The notes under the pieces were generated by a model. It searched no databases. It worked only from the letters and a program-made list of their open reading frames with translations, and was not told where the DNA came from. Position numbers and translations under genes: made by a program. A stretch of DNA of 64,000 bases from Qipengyuania_B sp965214525 (GTDB taxonomy: Bacteria > Pseudomonadota > Alphaproteobacteria > Sphingomonadales > Sphingomonadaceae): assembly GCA_965214525.1 (NCBI GenBank), contig OZ243959.1:2776535-2840534 (forward strand), in the 5' to 3' direction. This document shows positions 29,350 through 38,486 of the stretch, one piece after another; position 1 is the stretch's first letter, and every line of letters begins with the position of its first letter.

Positions 29350-30144
29350 ATGTCGCTTGGGGATCAAATTGCCAAATATCTGCCCTATCTGCGGCGCTAT
29401 GCACGCGCGCTTACCGGTTCGCAGGCGACTGGCGATGCGTTCGTGCGCGCTACGTTGGAGGCAGCCTTGGCCGATGCCCAGGTCAAGCAATCGCTGGAAG
29501 GGGGGCGGGTGCCGCTTTACCGTGCGTTCAACAAGGTCTGGTCGAGCGCCTATATGGAAGTACCCAATGCCGATCAGGGCAGCAATGCGCACGAGGATGC
29601 CGCGCAGAACCGGTTGAAATCCGTGACCCCGCTTAACCGGCAGGCCTTGCTGTTGACAACGCTGGAAGATTTCAGCGTCGAGGAAACGGCAACCATCATG
29701 GACCTGCCGACGCAGGAGGTGGAAACGCTGGTGCAGGAAGCGGTCGCGGAGATCGACAAGGAGTCGAGCACAACGGTGCTTATCATCGAGGACGAGCCGC
29801 TCATTTCCATGCAACTCGAGGATTTGGTTCGCTCGCTCGGTCACGACATCTGCGGCACCGCCGCGACCCGTACCCAGGCCCGCGAAGTGGTGTCGGAGCA
29901 AACCCCTGGTCTGGTGTTGGCAGATATCCAACTGGCTGACGGTTCGTCCGGCCTGGACGCGGTTGACGACATCCTGGCAATCGACAGCGTGCCGGTGATC
30001 TTCATTACCGCCTATCCCGAAAGGTTGCTGACGGGCGACCGCCCTGAACCGACCTATCTGGTCACCAAGCCGTTCCAGGAACAGACCGTTCGTGCCGCGA
30101 TCAGCCAAGCGCTGTTCTTCGGGTCGAGCCGTCCGATTGGTTGA
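29350..30144 (+). CDS. phyR: PhyR, response regulator of the general stress response
   Basis: 264 residues. The N-terminal half (about 1-135) mimics an ECF sigma factor (YLPYLRRYARALTGSQATGDAF; RQALLLTTLEDFSVEETATI); the C-terminal half is a receiver domain with acidic pocket EDE (147-149), phosphoacceptor Asp192 (VLADIQLADG), Thr220 and Lys240. On phosphorylation PhyR binds the anti-sigma factor NepR and frees EcfG. ATG 29350 with AAGGA is preferred to the TTG one codon before. Together with the divergent kinase and nepR-ecfG it completes the partner-switch locus. Confidence 0.95.
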   Translation: MSLGDQIAKYLPYLRRYARALTGSQATGDAFVRATLEAALADAQVKQSLEGGRVPLYRAFNKVWSSAYMEVPNADQGSNAHEDAAQNRLKSVTPLNRQALLLTTLEDFSVEETATIMDLPTQEVETLVQEAVAEIDKESSTTVLIIEDEPLISMQLEDLVRSLGHDICGTAATRTQAREVVSEQTPGLVLADIQLADGSSGLDAVDDILAIDSVPVIFITAYPERLLTGDRPEPTYLVTKPFQEQTVRAAISQALFFGSSRPIG

Positions 30145-30190
30145 CGCGCCAGACCGGACGCCGGAATAAACGCCGGCCGATAGACGCGTC

Positions 30191-31888
30191 TCAGGTTAAT
30201 TGGGGCAGCGGGTCGGCCTGGCCGGCGCGGATGGCGTTGGCGCGCATCATGAACTCGCTGGGCTGCCTTATCGGAACGTGCAGCCGGCAACGCACTCCGC
30301 TAGGTGCGAATTCCAGGTCGATCGGGTTGCGCAATTCATGTGCGATCACCCTTTCGATCAAATCCGTGCCAAACCCGCGGTTGCGCTCGGCGGCAACTTC
30401 GGGCCCGCCGCATTCTTCCCAATCGAGTTGAGCAAGCGTGTCGTTAAGCTGCTCCCATCGTATGTGGACTTCTCCGCCGCTAGTGCTCAGCGCCCCGTAT
30501 TTGGCGGCATTGGTAGCCAATTCGTGCAATGCCAAACCAAGGGACAATGCGTCGTTGGGAGCCAACTCGACGTCGGGGCCCATGATCGAGATCGCGTTCT
30601 CGCTCGCGCGGTGATAGGGAGCCAGTTCTGCTTCGACGACCGCGCGGATTGGTGTCGCCCCCCATTCCGATTGGGTCAGCAGATCATGCGTTGCGGAAAG
30701 CGCACGGATACGCCCGCTCAGGCCTTCGGCAAACTCGTCGATGTCACTGGCGCGCCGCCTGGTAAGCGCGATGATCGACAGGACGTTGGCAAGAGTATTC
30801 TTCACCCGATGATTAAGCTCGCGGGTAAGCGAGTTGCGGATCGAACTCTGCTGTTCGAACCAGTCGAGGCGCTGCTGGTCCTCCATGGCGCCGCGCGTGA
30901 TCAATCGCACGACCAATGTCGCCAGCGTTGCGATCAGGAGGCCGAGCATGAGGATGATCAGGGAAACCGGCGAGAGGCCGCGCGGTGCGCTCGATCCGAC
31001 TTCGACGATGAATGTCCGGCCGGCAAAAGCAAAGCTTTGGGACAGTCGGCTGTTCGGTCTCGGCTCCGGCCCATCTCGTGCTAGAAGCCCGGTCTCGCTG
31101 CGATCGGTCAGGTAGATCGAAGTGCCGAAATTATCGGGGAATTCAGCGGGTATCGCCAACTGCAACAGTTGGCTTGCATCGTAGGGAGAGTAGATGAACC
31201 CTTTCAGGTTCCCGACTGACGAAGTCCCCGCATAAGCGGGCATGTAGATGATGAAGCCTTTGGCTGGTGTCGCGCTTCGCAAGGCAAGCATTACCGGCGC
31301 CGTAGCAACAGACGTCCTATTGGTGTTCGCGCGTTTCATCGCCGCCCGGCGAAGGGGCTCTGAGAACATGTCGAACCCCAAGGCGCTGCGATTGCGGGCG
31401 GTTTGCGGCTCGAGGAACAGCACAGGGACAAGCGTTTGACTGCCGGACGACGCATCCGGTGCAGCATAAACGTTAATAGTGCGGTCGTATGCGGCAGCCA
31501 GTCGCTCTTCGATCATCGAAACTTCGCCCGGTTTGACGACCGGTGCCCAGCCTACGCCATCCGTACCAAGGTAATCCCCGTCGATGCGAACATCCTCGAC
31601 GAACCGGCGGAAAACCTCTGGGGTGATTTCTGGCATGCTGGAACACAAGGCTGCGCCGGCCCGCAGATAGGCGGTGCCGGTGAGCAATCGCCGTTCCAGC
31701 GTTGCGCTGATTTCCTGGGCGTTACGCGCGAGGCGAGCCTTGTCCTCGCGGGCTTCGCCCCGCTCCACAAGATAGACGCTCACCAGGGTTGCAAGGATGA
31801 TCAAGGCGAACACCAGCAGGGGGATGGCGCGCGGATATTCCGCCAACCGGCGGCGTCCGGGCGAGATGAGCTGCATTATATCAGCCAT
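30191..31888 (-). CDS. CHASE-domain sensor histidine kinase (HWE/HisKA2 type)
   Basis: 565 residues. N-terminal helix (PLLVFALIILATLVSVYLV), a periplasmic CHASE domain (about 50-300; YLGTDGVGWAPVV, NRSALGFDMFSEPLRRAAM), a second helix (VSLIILMLGLLIATLATLVV), then the kinase core. The phosphorylatable His is His360 in ELNHRVKNTLANVLS, and the ATP-binding domain has HELATNAAKYGAL (455-467) and RGFGTDLIERV. Kinases of this class phosphorylate PhyR in alphaproteobacteria; the position between phyR and nepR-ecfG supports a PhyK-like role. The CHASE domain suggests an extracytoplasmic signal of unknown nature. Confidence 0.9.
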   Translation of the reverse strand: MADIMQLISPGRRRLAEYPRAIPLLVFALIILATLVSVYLVERGEAREDKARLARNAQEISATLERRLLTGTAYLRAGAALCSSMPEITPEVFRRFVEDVRIDGDYLGTDGVGWAPVVKPGEVSMIEERLAAAYDRTINVYAAPDASSGSQTLVPVLFLEPQTARNRSALGFDMFSEPLRRAAMKRANTNRTSVATAPVMLALRSATPAKGFIIYMPAYAGTSSVGNLKGFIYSPYDASQLLQLAIPAEFPDNFGTSIYLTDRSETGLLARDGPEPRPNSRLSQSFAFAGRTFIVEVGSSAPRGLSPVSLIILMLGLLIATLATLVVRLITRGAMEDQQRLDWFEQQSSIRNSLTRELNHRVKNTLANVLSIIALTRRRASDIDEFAEGLSGRIRALSATHDLLTQSEWGATPIRAVVEAELAPYHRASENAISIMGPDVELAPNDALSLGLALHELATNAAKYGALSTSGGEVHIRWEQLNDTLAQLDWEECGGPEVAAERNRGFGTDLIERVIAHELRNPIDLEFAPSGVRCRLHVPIRQPSEFMMRANAIRAGQADPLPQLT

Positions 31889-31982
31889 GCGAGATGCTCG
31901 TCCACCGATGATGGCTTGCTTTAACTGCCCATTGCGTTAGCGAGTACTTCAAGTCGGTACCTTGCGAGTATCATATGATAAG

Positions 31983-32009
31983 GGAACAACGGGTCGTAGC
32001 TGTCGTTCC
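31983..32009. promoter_or_regulatory. EcfG-dependent promoter, nearly palindromic
   Basis: Plus strand: GGAAC at 31983-31987, 16-base spacer, CGTT at 32004-32007, a perfect match to the EcfG consensus, 93 bases before nepR. The same bases read on the minus strand give GGAAC (32009-32005), 16 bases, TGTT (31988-31985), one mismatch, about 97 bases before the kinase start. Autoregulation of nepR-ecfG by EcfG is the expected reading; divergent firing is inference. Confidence 0.8.
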
Positions 32010-32100
32010 CCCGCTCCCAGACAAGGGAAGCGTCCGACGTGACGACGAAGTGGAAGACGGGGCACGCACAGCTCCGTTCTGAAGGGTAATAAGGCAGTCA

Positions 32101-32307
32101 ATGGCTTTTCAGAACCGAACCGACGCGGCCGGCAAACCGCAAAGGGGCAGGAAGCAGAACCCGCAAAGCCAAACCCCGCCGGGATGGGCGAGCGGCTTGC
32201 GTCAATTGTATGATGGGGTGGTAGAGGAACCTTTACCCGACAGCTTTCGGACTCTGCTGTCGAAGATGGACGAAGATGATAATGATTGCGACAAAAAGAA
32301 CAGCTGA
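32101..32307 (+). CDS. nepR: Anti-sigma factor NepR
   Basis: 68 residues. NepR sequesters EcfG until phosphorylated PhyR binds it. The core GLRQLYDGVVEEPLPDSFRTLLSKMD matches the family's two helices (quoted in part: LRQLYDGVVEEPLPDSF). The N-terminus is basic and disordered. Its last 11 codons overlap the start of ecfG, so the two are cotranslated. Confidence 0.93.
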   Translation: MAFQNRTDAAGKPQRGRKQNPQSQTPPGWASGLRQLYDGVVEEPLPDSFRTLLSKMDEDDNDCDKKNS

Positions 32308-32890
32308 CGAGAAAGCTGCCTTCAAACGCGAACTGACCGACGTCGTACCGCATCTGCGCGCATTTGCGCGTGGCCTGTGCGGACGCGCCGACATGGCTGA
32401 TGATCTGGTGCAAGAGGCGCTGCTGAAAGCTTGGGCGGCGCAAGAACGCTACGAGCCGGGCACGTCCATGCGTGCCTGGACTTTCGTCATCCTGCGCAAT
32501 GCCTATCTGACCGACATGCGACGCAACCGCTTCCGGGGCGACTACGACGAGACGGTTGCGGAACGTATCCTGACCGCACCCGCCGGACAGGAAGAACCAA
32601 TCCATCTGTCCGACATGCACCGCGCCTTGCTTACACTGCCGCCCGAGCGGCGTGAAGCGTTGCTGCTCGTGGGAGCAGGTGGATTTTCCTACGAGGAAGC
32701 CGCCGAGATATGCGGCTGTGCCATCGGAACGATCAAGAGCCGGGTGGGCCGGGCCCGTGCCGCGTTGAACTCGATGCTTGCCGATGGCGACATCCCGCAG
32801 CGATCCATCGATGACGACACCGCACATCGGGCCATTCTTGAAGAACTGGACGATGTGGCCGCAGGCAACGGTGTCGCGGCCCGTAGCTGA
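32276..32890 (+). CDS. ecfG: General stress sigma factor EcfG
   Basis: 204 residues, ECF group 15-type. Region 2 spans VPHLRAFARGLCGRADMADD and LVQEALLKAW, with MRAWTFVILRNAYLTDMRR after it; region 4 is LPPERREALLLVGAGGFSYE, then EAAEICGCAIGTIKSRVGRA. It directs RNA polymerase to GGAAC/CGTT promoters in stress. Start is ATG 32276 or the next Met (32282). Overlaps nepR by 32 bases. Confidence 0.95.
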   Translation: MIMIATKRTADEKAAFKRELTDVVPHLRAFARGLCGRADMADDLVQEALLKAWAAQERYEPGTSMRAWTFVILRNAYLTDMRRNRFRGDYDETVAERILTAPAGQEEPIHLSDMHRALLTLPPERREALLLVGAGGFSYEEAAEICGCAIGTIKSRVGRARAALNSMLADGDIPQRSIDDDTAHRAILEELDDVAAGNGVAARS

Positions 32891-32985
32891 CCCGGAGGCC
32901 GTGAGCCGGCATTTGGCAAGGCGCATGCGGGTTTTTGATCTGCCGGCAGACAGGCGCAAGGGGCACCACGTCGCGCGGCCGTGCA

Positions 32986-34173
32986 ATGGCTGAGACTAAC
33001 TTCCCAGACAGCCACGATGCTGCCAACGATACCGAAACCCCGGCGGCGACAACGCAGGAAATGCGTCTCATGTCGGCCGTGGTCGTCCTGCTTGGCGTCG
33101 GTGTGTTCCTGGCGCTGCCCTTCGTCTTGTCGACCGGATCGGTCGTGTTCCTGCCGCTGACTGCGGCCGTAATCCTTACCATCATCCTGTCACCGCTCGC
33201 AGATCGTCTGGCAGCGCTGGGCCTGGCCAACATTCTGGCATCGTTGACGGCGCTGTTGATCTTCTTCGGCATCGTGATGCTGGCTCTTGCGTTGATCTTG
33301 CAGCCCGCCGTCGCCTTGTTCGATCGCTTGCCGGAAATGGTCGATCTGGTCGGGCAACGCTTTGCCGAAGTCCGCGGCAATTTTCGCTGGCTGGAGGAAA
33401 TCAATCAGAAGCTTGCCGAACTGCAAGGGGAGTCCGGCAATCAAGTGGTGCTTGCCAGCCCGGATTTGTTGCAGGAACTGGCCTTCGCGACACCAAGCGT
33501 CGTTCTGGAAGTGCTGCTGACGATCCTGATGACCTTCTTCATGATCGAAGCGCGGATACGGTTGCGTCGTCATCTCCTGTTCGATCGCACCAGTTTTGGT
33601 GCCAGCGTCAAGGCGGCACGCGTCATTCGGGAGGTGCAGGACAGGGTGGCTGCCTACATACTCACGGTCGGCGTCATCAATGCGGGGGTGGGTGTCGTTG
33701 TCGCCTTGGGGGCTTGGACTTTAGGGGTCGAGGCGCCGATCATGTGGGGCGGGCTGGCGGCCACGTTAAATTTCGTCCCTTACATCGGCCCGCTCGCCAT
33801 GACGGTGTTGCTGGCTTTGTTCGGCATCGGGACGTCCGCAACAATCTTCCTGGGATTGATCCCGGCCGCCGCGTATCTGGCGCTTCATGCAATCGAAGCC
33901 AACGTAATCACGCCATCCATCCTGGGTGCCCGCTTCACCATCAATCCAGTGATGATCCTTCTTGCGTTAAGTTACTTTTCCTGGGTCTGGGGCTTTGTCG
34001 GAGCGTTGCTGTCCGTGCCGATCCTGCTGACACTTAATGCGTTATTCGACCATGTAGGACGGCCCAACCTGATCGGGTTCCTGTTCGGTGAACCCCTGCT
34101 GTCCAACCAGGAAGATGTGCCGCTTTCCTCGACCGACGAGTCCGCAACGCAAAACGGCGTCCGCGCTTCGTAA
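32986..34173 (+). CDS. AI-2E family transporter (PerM/TqsA-like)
   Basis: 395 residues from ATG 32986, with about eight membrane helices in the family order: a first pair (MSAVVVLLGVGVFLALPFVL, VVFLPLTAAVILTIILSPLA), a third (ILASLTALLIFFGIVMLALA), a long soluble segment with FDRLPEMVDLVG, then the conserved FVPYIGPLAM region and NVITPSILGARFTINPVM. Members export autoinducer-2 or act as Na+/H+ antiporters; substrate unknown. It follows ecfG by 95 bases and may be read through from that promoter. Confidence 0.88.
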   Translation: MAETNFPDSHDAANDTETPAATTQEMRLMSAVVVLLGVGVFLALPFVLSTGSVVFLPLTAAVILTIILSPLADRLAALGLANILASLTALLIFFGIVMLALALILQPAVALFDRLPEMVDLVGQRFAEVRGNFRWLEEINQKLAELQGESGNQVVLASPDLLQELAFATPSVVLEVLLTILMTFFMIEARIRLRRHLLFDRTSFGASVKAARVIREVQDRVAAYILTVGVINAGVGVVVALGAWTLGVEAPIMWGGLAATLNFVPYIGPLAMTVLLALFGIGTSATIFLGLIPAAAYLALHAIEANVITPSILGARFTINPVMILLALSYFSWVWGFVGALLSVPILLTLNALFDHVGRPNLIGFLFGEPLLSNQEDVPLSSTDESATQNGVRAS

Positions 34174-34190
34174 GCTGGACGCCGCCTTTT
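34155..34190 (+). terminator. Terminator overlapping the end of the AI-2E gene
   Basis: An 8-base stem joins CGGCGTCC (34155-34162) to GGACGCCG (34177-34184), followed by CCTTTT. It straddles the stop codon and lies between convergent genes. Confidence 0.55.
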
Positions 34191-34206
34191 GCCGTGTACC
34201 ACCTTG

Positions 34207-34818
34207 TCAGCTGGGATATTGCCAGCTCTCGCCCCGCGCCAGGTTTTCAGAAGCGAAGCTCCAGTTGAGATTGCCCTCAACGACTTGCTCCAGATATTCC
34301 GGACGCCGGTTCTCGTGATCGAGGTAATAGGCGTGTTCCCAAAGATCGATGGTCAGGAGCGGGTTCATATCGCGGTCCGCCAGGGTATCACCGTCATGCG
34401 TTTCCTCGACGGAAAGCTCGCCTCCTTTTTCAGTCAGCCACACCCAGCCGCTGGCGAAATGGCCCGCGCCACGTTCTTTCAGCTTTGCTTTGAGGTCATC
34501 GACCGATCCAAAAGCACGCTCGATCATGGTTTTTAATTCGTCTGACGGGTGCGAGCTGTCGGGGCTGAGCGAATGCCAGTAGAAGCCATGGTTCCAACTT
34601 TGCGCGGCGTTGTTGAACAGACCCTGGTCCGAACCACGCGCGCTTGCGATCACGTCGGTCAGCGTCTCGGATGCCAGATCCGTTCCCTCGATCGCCTTGT
34701 TGGTCTTGTCGATATACGCTTGGTGGTGCTTCCCGTGATGGTAGGAAAGTGTTTCGCTGGATACAGCCGGGTCAAGGGCGTCCTTTTCGTAAGGCAGGTC
34801 CATAAGTTTGAAAGCCAA
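34207..34818 (-). CDS. sodB: Superoxide dismutase, Fe type
   Basis: 203 residues. Dismutates superoxide in the cytoplasm. Metal ligands are His27 (LSYHHGKHHQAY), His77 (AAQSWNHGFYWHS), Asp158 and His162 (IDLWEHAYYLDH). The Gln73 in NNAAQ is the residue that marks Fe-type enzymes. I start at TTG 34818 (AFKLMDLPYEKDAL): it carries AGGAGAA six bases upstream and matches the family N-terminus; the longer frame to 34959 does not. Placed beside the stress-response genes. Confidence 0.94.
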   Translation of the reverse strand: MAFKLMDLPYEKDALDPAVSSETLSYHHGKHHQAYIDKTNKAIEGTDLASETLTDVIASARGSDQGLFNNAAQSWNHGFYWHSLSPDSSHPSDELKTMIERAFGSVDDLKAKLKERGAGHFASGWVWLTEKGGELSVEETHDGDTLADRDMNPLLTIDLWEHAYYLDHENRRPEYLEQVVEGNLNWSFASENLARGESWQYPS

Positions 34819-34912
34819 AGCGGTTCTCCTGTTTGGGGTGTTTGGGGAATGTTCGCGTTCATAAAGAGAAACGCATGACCTGCCGATGGGTTGCAAAGGG
34901 TCCGGCGGGACG

Positions 34913-36187
34913 TCAGCCCGATCCTGTTCTGCGATCGACCCCGGCGGCAACGGCGACATTCATGGTGACGTTGGTCAGCGTGCGCATCATGTCGGGTATC
35001 ATCTCCACCGCGACCAGCAGCGCCAGAGGCTCGATGGGCACCCCCATCGCGAGGGCGATCGGCCCGATCGAAATGACGAAGCTGATCGAGCCGGGCAGAC
35101 TGACCGAGCCGATCGAAATGATGAAAGCCACGGCAATACCGATGACCAATGTGGTCGGTGTAAGCGCAATGTTGGCGAGATGGGCGACATAGATCGCCAC
35201 CGCTAGGTTCATGCCCGGGCTGGTCACGCGGAAGACTGCCACGCATAAAGGCAGGACGAAGTCGGCGGTCCGCTCGCGCAGGTCGAGCCTGTTGGCGCTG
35301 TCGAGCATGGCAGGCAGACTGGCGAGCGAACTTTGTGTCGATAACGCCACGGCCTGCGCTGGCAGCATTGCCGGCAGGAACCTTGTGATTCCCTGCCCGC
35401 CGACCAGCCAGGCGACAAGGTAGGCCAGGACGAGGATGCACCCGCCTATCGCCGATACGATCGAGATATAATGCAACAGGGCGGCAAAGGCCCCGCTACC
35501 TGCCCGCGCAGCCACTCCGGAGGCCAGCGCAAACACCCCCACGGGTGCCAACCACAGCACCCAGCCGATGATAATGAGCATCGCGTTACCCAAGGCACGG
35601 AAGAAGGCCAACAGCGTGTCACGCTGACCCGAAGGCAAGCGCGTGATGGCGATGGCAAGCAACGCGAAGAAGATGGTCAGCGGCAGCATTGCCGTTTCGG
35701 CTGCCGCGGCGATGAGGTTGGGGGCGATGAGCGAAGCCAGGAAATCCGCGAGCGCCGGCACCGCCTGCGCTTCCCCGACATCGCCGCTCAGGAATTGTGA
35801 CGCAGCGCCGGGGATAGGAAAGGCCGATAGCAGCATGGGCGTGATGATGACGCCGGCCAATCCGCTCACCAGCAGTAGCGCAAACACCATTCCGAGCATC
35901 AATTGCGCCGTGCGCCCGGCACTTGCCGCGCGTACCATTTGCGCAATCCCCATGATGAGCAGCGCTGCGACAAGCGGAATGATGGTCATCTGCAAAGCCC
36001 GAAGCCACAGGCTGCCGATCGGTTCGGTGATGCGTAGTAAAGGTGCCAACGCGGTCGTGCCTGCAAGAAGGATACCTGCCAGAAGCCCGGCGACCAGTCC
36101 GGCGAAGGTCCATGCGACCGGCAGCCGGATGCGCACCAGCCCTTCTTCTTCAAGGTCGTTGGCTTTTTCGGCTGTCTCTTTAGCCAT
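34913..36187 (-). CDS. Dicarboxylate/amino acid:cation symporter (DAACS family)
   Basis: 424 residues with eight or more membrane helices and two re-entrant loops as in GltPh. Family segments include LRALQMTIIPLVAALLIMGI (helix 2-3), QAVALSTQSSLASLPAML (the serine-rich hairpin 1, where the family has SSSATLP-like sequence), the helix 7 region VFRVTSPGMNLAVAI (family NMDG-type motif altered here to SPGMN) and VSLPGSISFVISIGPIALAMG near the end. Substrate could be dicarboxylates or glutamate; the altered helix 7 motif makes the specificity uncertain. Confidence 0.88.
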   Translation of the reverse strand: MAKETAEKANDLEEEGLVRIRLPVAWTFAGLVAGLLAGILLAGTTALAPLLRITEPIGSLWLRALQMTIIPLVAALLIMGIAQMVRAASAGRTAQLMLGMVFALLLVSGLAGVIITPMLLSAFPIPGAASQFLSGDVGEAQAVPALADFLASLIAPNLIAAAAETAMLPLTIFFALLAIAITRLPSGQRDTLLAFFRALGNAMLIIIGWVLWLAPVGVFALASGVAARAGSGAFAALLHYISIVSAIGGCILVLAYLVAWLVGGQGITRFLPAMLPAQAVALSTQSSLASLPAMLDSANRLDLRERTADFVLPLCVAVFRVTSPGMNLAVAIYVAHLANIALTPTTLVIGIAVAFIISIGSVSLPGSISFVISIGPIALAMGVPIEPLALLVAVEMIPDMMRTLTNVTMNVAVAAGVDRRTGSG

Positions 36188-36314
36188 TATTAAGGATGGA
36201 TACCCCTTAGCTTGTCGCTAGAAGACCGTAACGCGGCTTGTCCGGAGTGCAAACGCGTTTCGCGATCAGCCGGGCATAGCCAGGTCATAATGCAGGGACA
36301 GGCGACGAACTTTC

Positions 36315-37652
36315 ATGGGACGCAAATTTTTCGGCACGGACGGTATCCGGGGCACCACCAACAAGGGTCATCTGACGGCGATGACCGCAATGCGCGTCGG
36401 GCAGGCGGCGGGCCGGCATTTCCTGCGCGGAGAGCACCGCCATCGGGTGGTGATCGGCAAGGATACGCGGTTGTCTGGCTATATGATGGAAAGCGCGCTG
36501 GTCGCCGGCTTCACCAGTGTTGGCATGGACGTCATCATGACCGGGCCGCTTCCGACCCCTGCGATTGCCATGCTGACCCGCGAGATGCGGGCCGATCTTG
36601 GGGTGATGATCTCGGCCAGCCACAATCTGTTTCGCGACAACGGCATCAAGCTGTTTGGCCCGCACGGGTTCAAGCTGTCTGACGAGGACGAACTCGCTAT
36701 CGAGGGCTTGATGGGGCAGGAACCGCAATTGGCTGCTCCCGAATTGGTCGGCCGGGCGAGACGCATCGAGGATGCACGGGGTCGTTACATCCACGCGGTG
36801 AAGCAATCGTTGTCCGACGAGATCCGCCTGGATGGACTGAAGATCGTTGTCGATTGCGCGCATGGTGCGGCCTATCAGGTGACGCCGGCGGCCATCTGGG
36901 AACTCGGGGCGGAAGTCGTGGCGATCGGGGTCTCGCCCGACGGCGTTAACATCAATGCCGGCTGCGGATCGACTGCGATCGACGCGTTGCGGATCAAGGT
37001 GATCGAGGAAGCCGCCGACATCGGCATCGCGCTCGATGGCGATGCCGACCGCCTGATCGTGGTCGACGAGAAGGGCCAGGTCGTCGATGGCGATCAGATC
37101 ATGGCTCTGATCGCTGGCCGCATGGCGGACAAGGGGCTGTTGCGCGGCGGGGGACTGGTCGCGACGGTAATGAGCAATCTGGGGCTGGAACGCTTCCTGT
37201 CCGCGCGTGGACTGACGCTGGAGCGGGCACAGGTCGGTGACCGCTATGTGCTCGAGAAGATGCGCGCCGGCGGTTACAATCTGGGTGGCGAGCAATCGGG
37301 CCATATGATCATGCTTGATCATGCGACCACCGGGGACGGCACCGTCGCGGCGCTGCAGGTGCTGGCGGCGATGATCCGGTCCGGCAAACGCGCCAGCCAG
37401 TTGCTGCACCAGTTCGACCCCGTCCCGCAATTGCTTAAGAACGTGCGTTACGAGGGGGGCAAGCCGCTGGAGAACGAGGCGGTGCAGGCATGCATCGTCG
37501 AGGCGGAGCGGGAACTTGGCGAGAACGGGCGGCTGGTCATCCGTCCGTCCGGTACGGAGCCGGTCATTCGCGTCATGGCGGAAGGGGACGATGGCAATCA
37601 GGTGAGCGCAATCGTCGAGCGGGTCTGCGACGCGGTGCGCGAGGCAGCGTGA
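36315..37652 (+). CDS. glmM: Phosphoglucosamine mutase
   Basis: Interconverts glucosamine-6-P and glucosamine-1-P for UDP-GlcNAc, hence peptidoglycan and LPS. 445 residues, standard length. N-terminal KFFGTDGIRGTTN, catalytic phosphoserine Ser102 in MISASHNLFRDNG, metal-binding DGDADRLIVVD, sugar-binding GGEQSGHMI and phosphate-binding RPSGTEPVIRVM. thiD follows with a four-base GTGA overlap. Confidence 0.96.
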   Translation: MGRKFFGTDGIRGTTNKGHLTAMTAMRVGQAAGRHFLRGEHRHRVVIGKDTRLSGYMMESALVAGFTSVGMDVIMTGPLPTPAIAMLTREMRADLGVMISASHNLFRDNGIKLFGPHGFKLSDEDELAIEGLMGQEPQLAAPELVGRARRIEDARGRYIHAVKQSLSDEIRLDGLKIVVDCAHGAAYQVTPAAIWELGAEVVAIGVSPDGVNINAGCGSTAIDALRIKVIEEAADIGIALDGDADRLIVVDEKGQVVDGDQIMALIAGRMADKGLLRGGGLVATVMSNLGLERFLSARGLTLERAQVGDRYVLEKMRAGGYNLGGEQSGHMIMLDHATTGDGTVAALQVLAAMIRSGKRASQLLHQFDPVPQLLKNVRYEGGKPLENEAVQACIVEAERELGENGRLVIRPSGTEPVIRVMAEGDDGNQVSAIVERVCDAVREAA

Positions 37653-38431
37653 ACCGCCCACCCCGCGTACTGTCGATTGCCGGCTCGGACAGTTCCGGCG
37701 GCGCGGGTATCCAGGCCGACATCAAGACCATTACCCAGTTGGGCGGTTATGCGATGACCGCCATCACCGCGGTAACGGCACAAAATACGATCGGCGTGCA
37801 GGCAGTGGAGCTATTGCCGCCAAACCTCGTCATTGCACAGATCGACAGTTGCTTATCCGATATCGGAGCGGACGCGGTGAAAATCGGGATGCTGGGATCG
37901 CCGGAAACCGCGCTGGCGGTAGCGGATCGGCTGGAGCGGGTGGAACTGCCGATCGTGTTCGACCCCGTCATGGTTGCCACCAGCGGTGCCGTTCTGGCGG
38001 ACGAGGCGACCATCACGGCGTTCGACCGACTGATGCAGCGGGCGACGCTCGTCACTCCAAACCTGCCCGAACTCGAGGCGCTGACGGGAGCAGCGGCCAA
38101 TACGCCGGCAGCGATAAGGAAAGCAGCGCGGACTCTTGCTGAAAAGTCCGGCAGTGCTGTTCTGGCTAAGGGGGGGCACGGTGAAAGTGAGACCATAGCC
38201 GACGTGCTGGTTCGGCCCGACGGTGCAATTGCGCAGTATGAATGTGCACGGATCGACTCGGAGCACACGCATGGAACCGGTTGCACGCTCGCCAGCGCTA
38301 TTACCACGATGCTCGGCGTGGGAGAAACATTGGAAAGTGCGATCGCTCGAGCGCGAAATTATGTTCAACAAGCGATCGAAAATGCACCAAGGTTTGGGAG
38401 CGGAACTGGGCCGGTGGGACCAGGAACTTAA
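37649..38431 (+). CDS. thiD: Hydroxymethylpyrimidine/phosphomethylpyrimidine kinase
   Basis: 260 residues. Phosphorylates HMP and HMP-P in thiamine synthesis. Ribokinase-like fold: SIAGSDSSGGAGIQADIKT near the start, VKIGMLGSPE, PIVFDPVMVATSGAVL, and the catalytic-Asp/anion-hole area, here HTHGTGCTLASAITTML. GTG 37649 overlaps the glmM stop; the earlier open frame lies inside glmM. No TPP riboswitch is seen, as expected for a coupled gene. Confidence 0.94.
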   Translation: MNRPPRVLSIAGSDSSGGAGIQADIKTITQLGGYAMTAITAVTAQNTIGVQAVELLPPNLVIAQIDSCLSDIGADAVKIGMLGSPETALAVADRLERVELPIVFDPVMVATSGAVLADEATITAFDRLMQRATLVTPNLPELEALTGAAANTPAAIRKAARTLAEKSGSAVLAKGGHGESETIADVLVRPDGAIAQYECARIDSEHTHGTGCTLASAITTMLGVGETLESAIARARNYVQQAIENAPRFGSGTGPVGPGT

Positions 38432-38486
38432 TAACTATCGAATCCAAGCAATATTTATTATACTGTTCTCAGAAAAGGGAACGGAT

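Noticed and set aside
29341..29352. GGAAC just before phyR as an EcfG -35
   Set aside because: It overlaps the ribosome site and start codon, so it cannot be a promoter for phyR.
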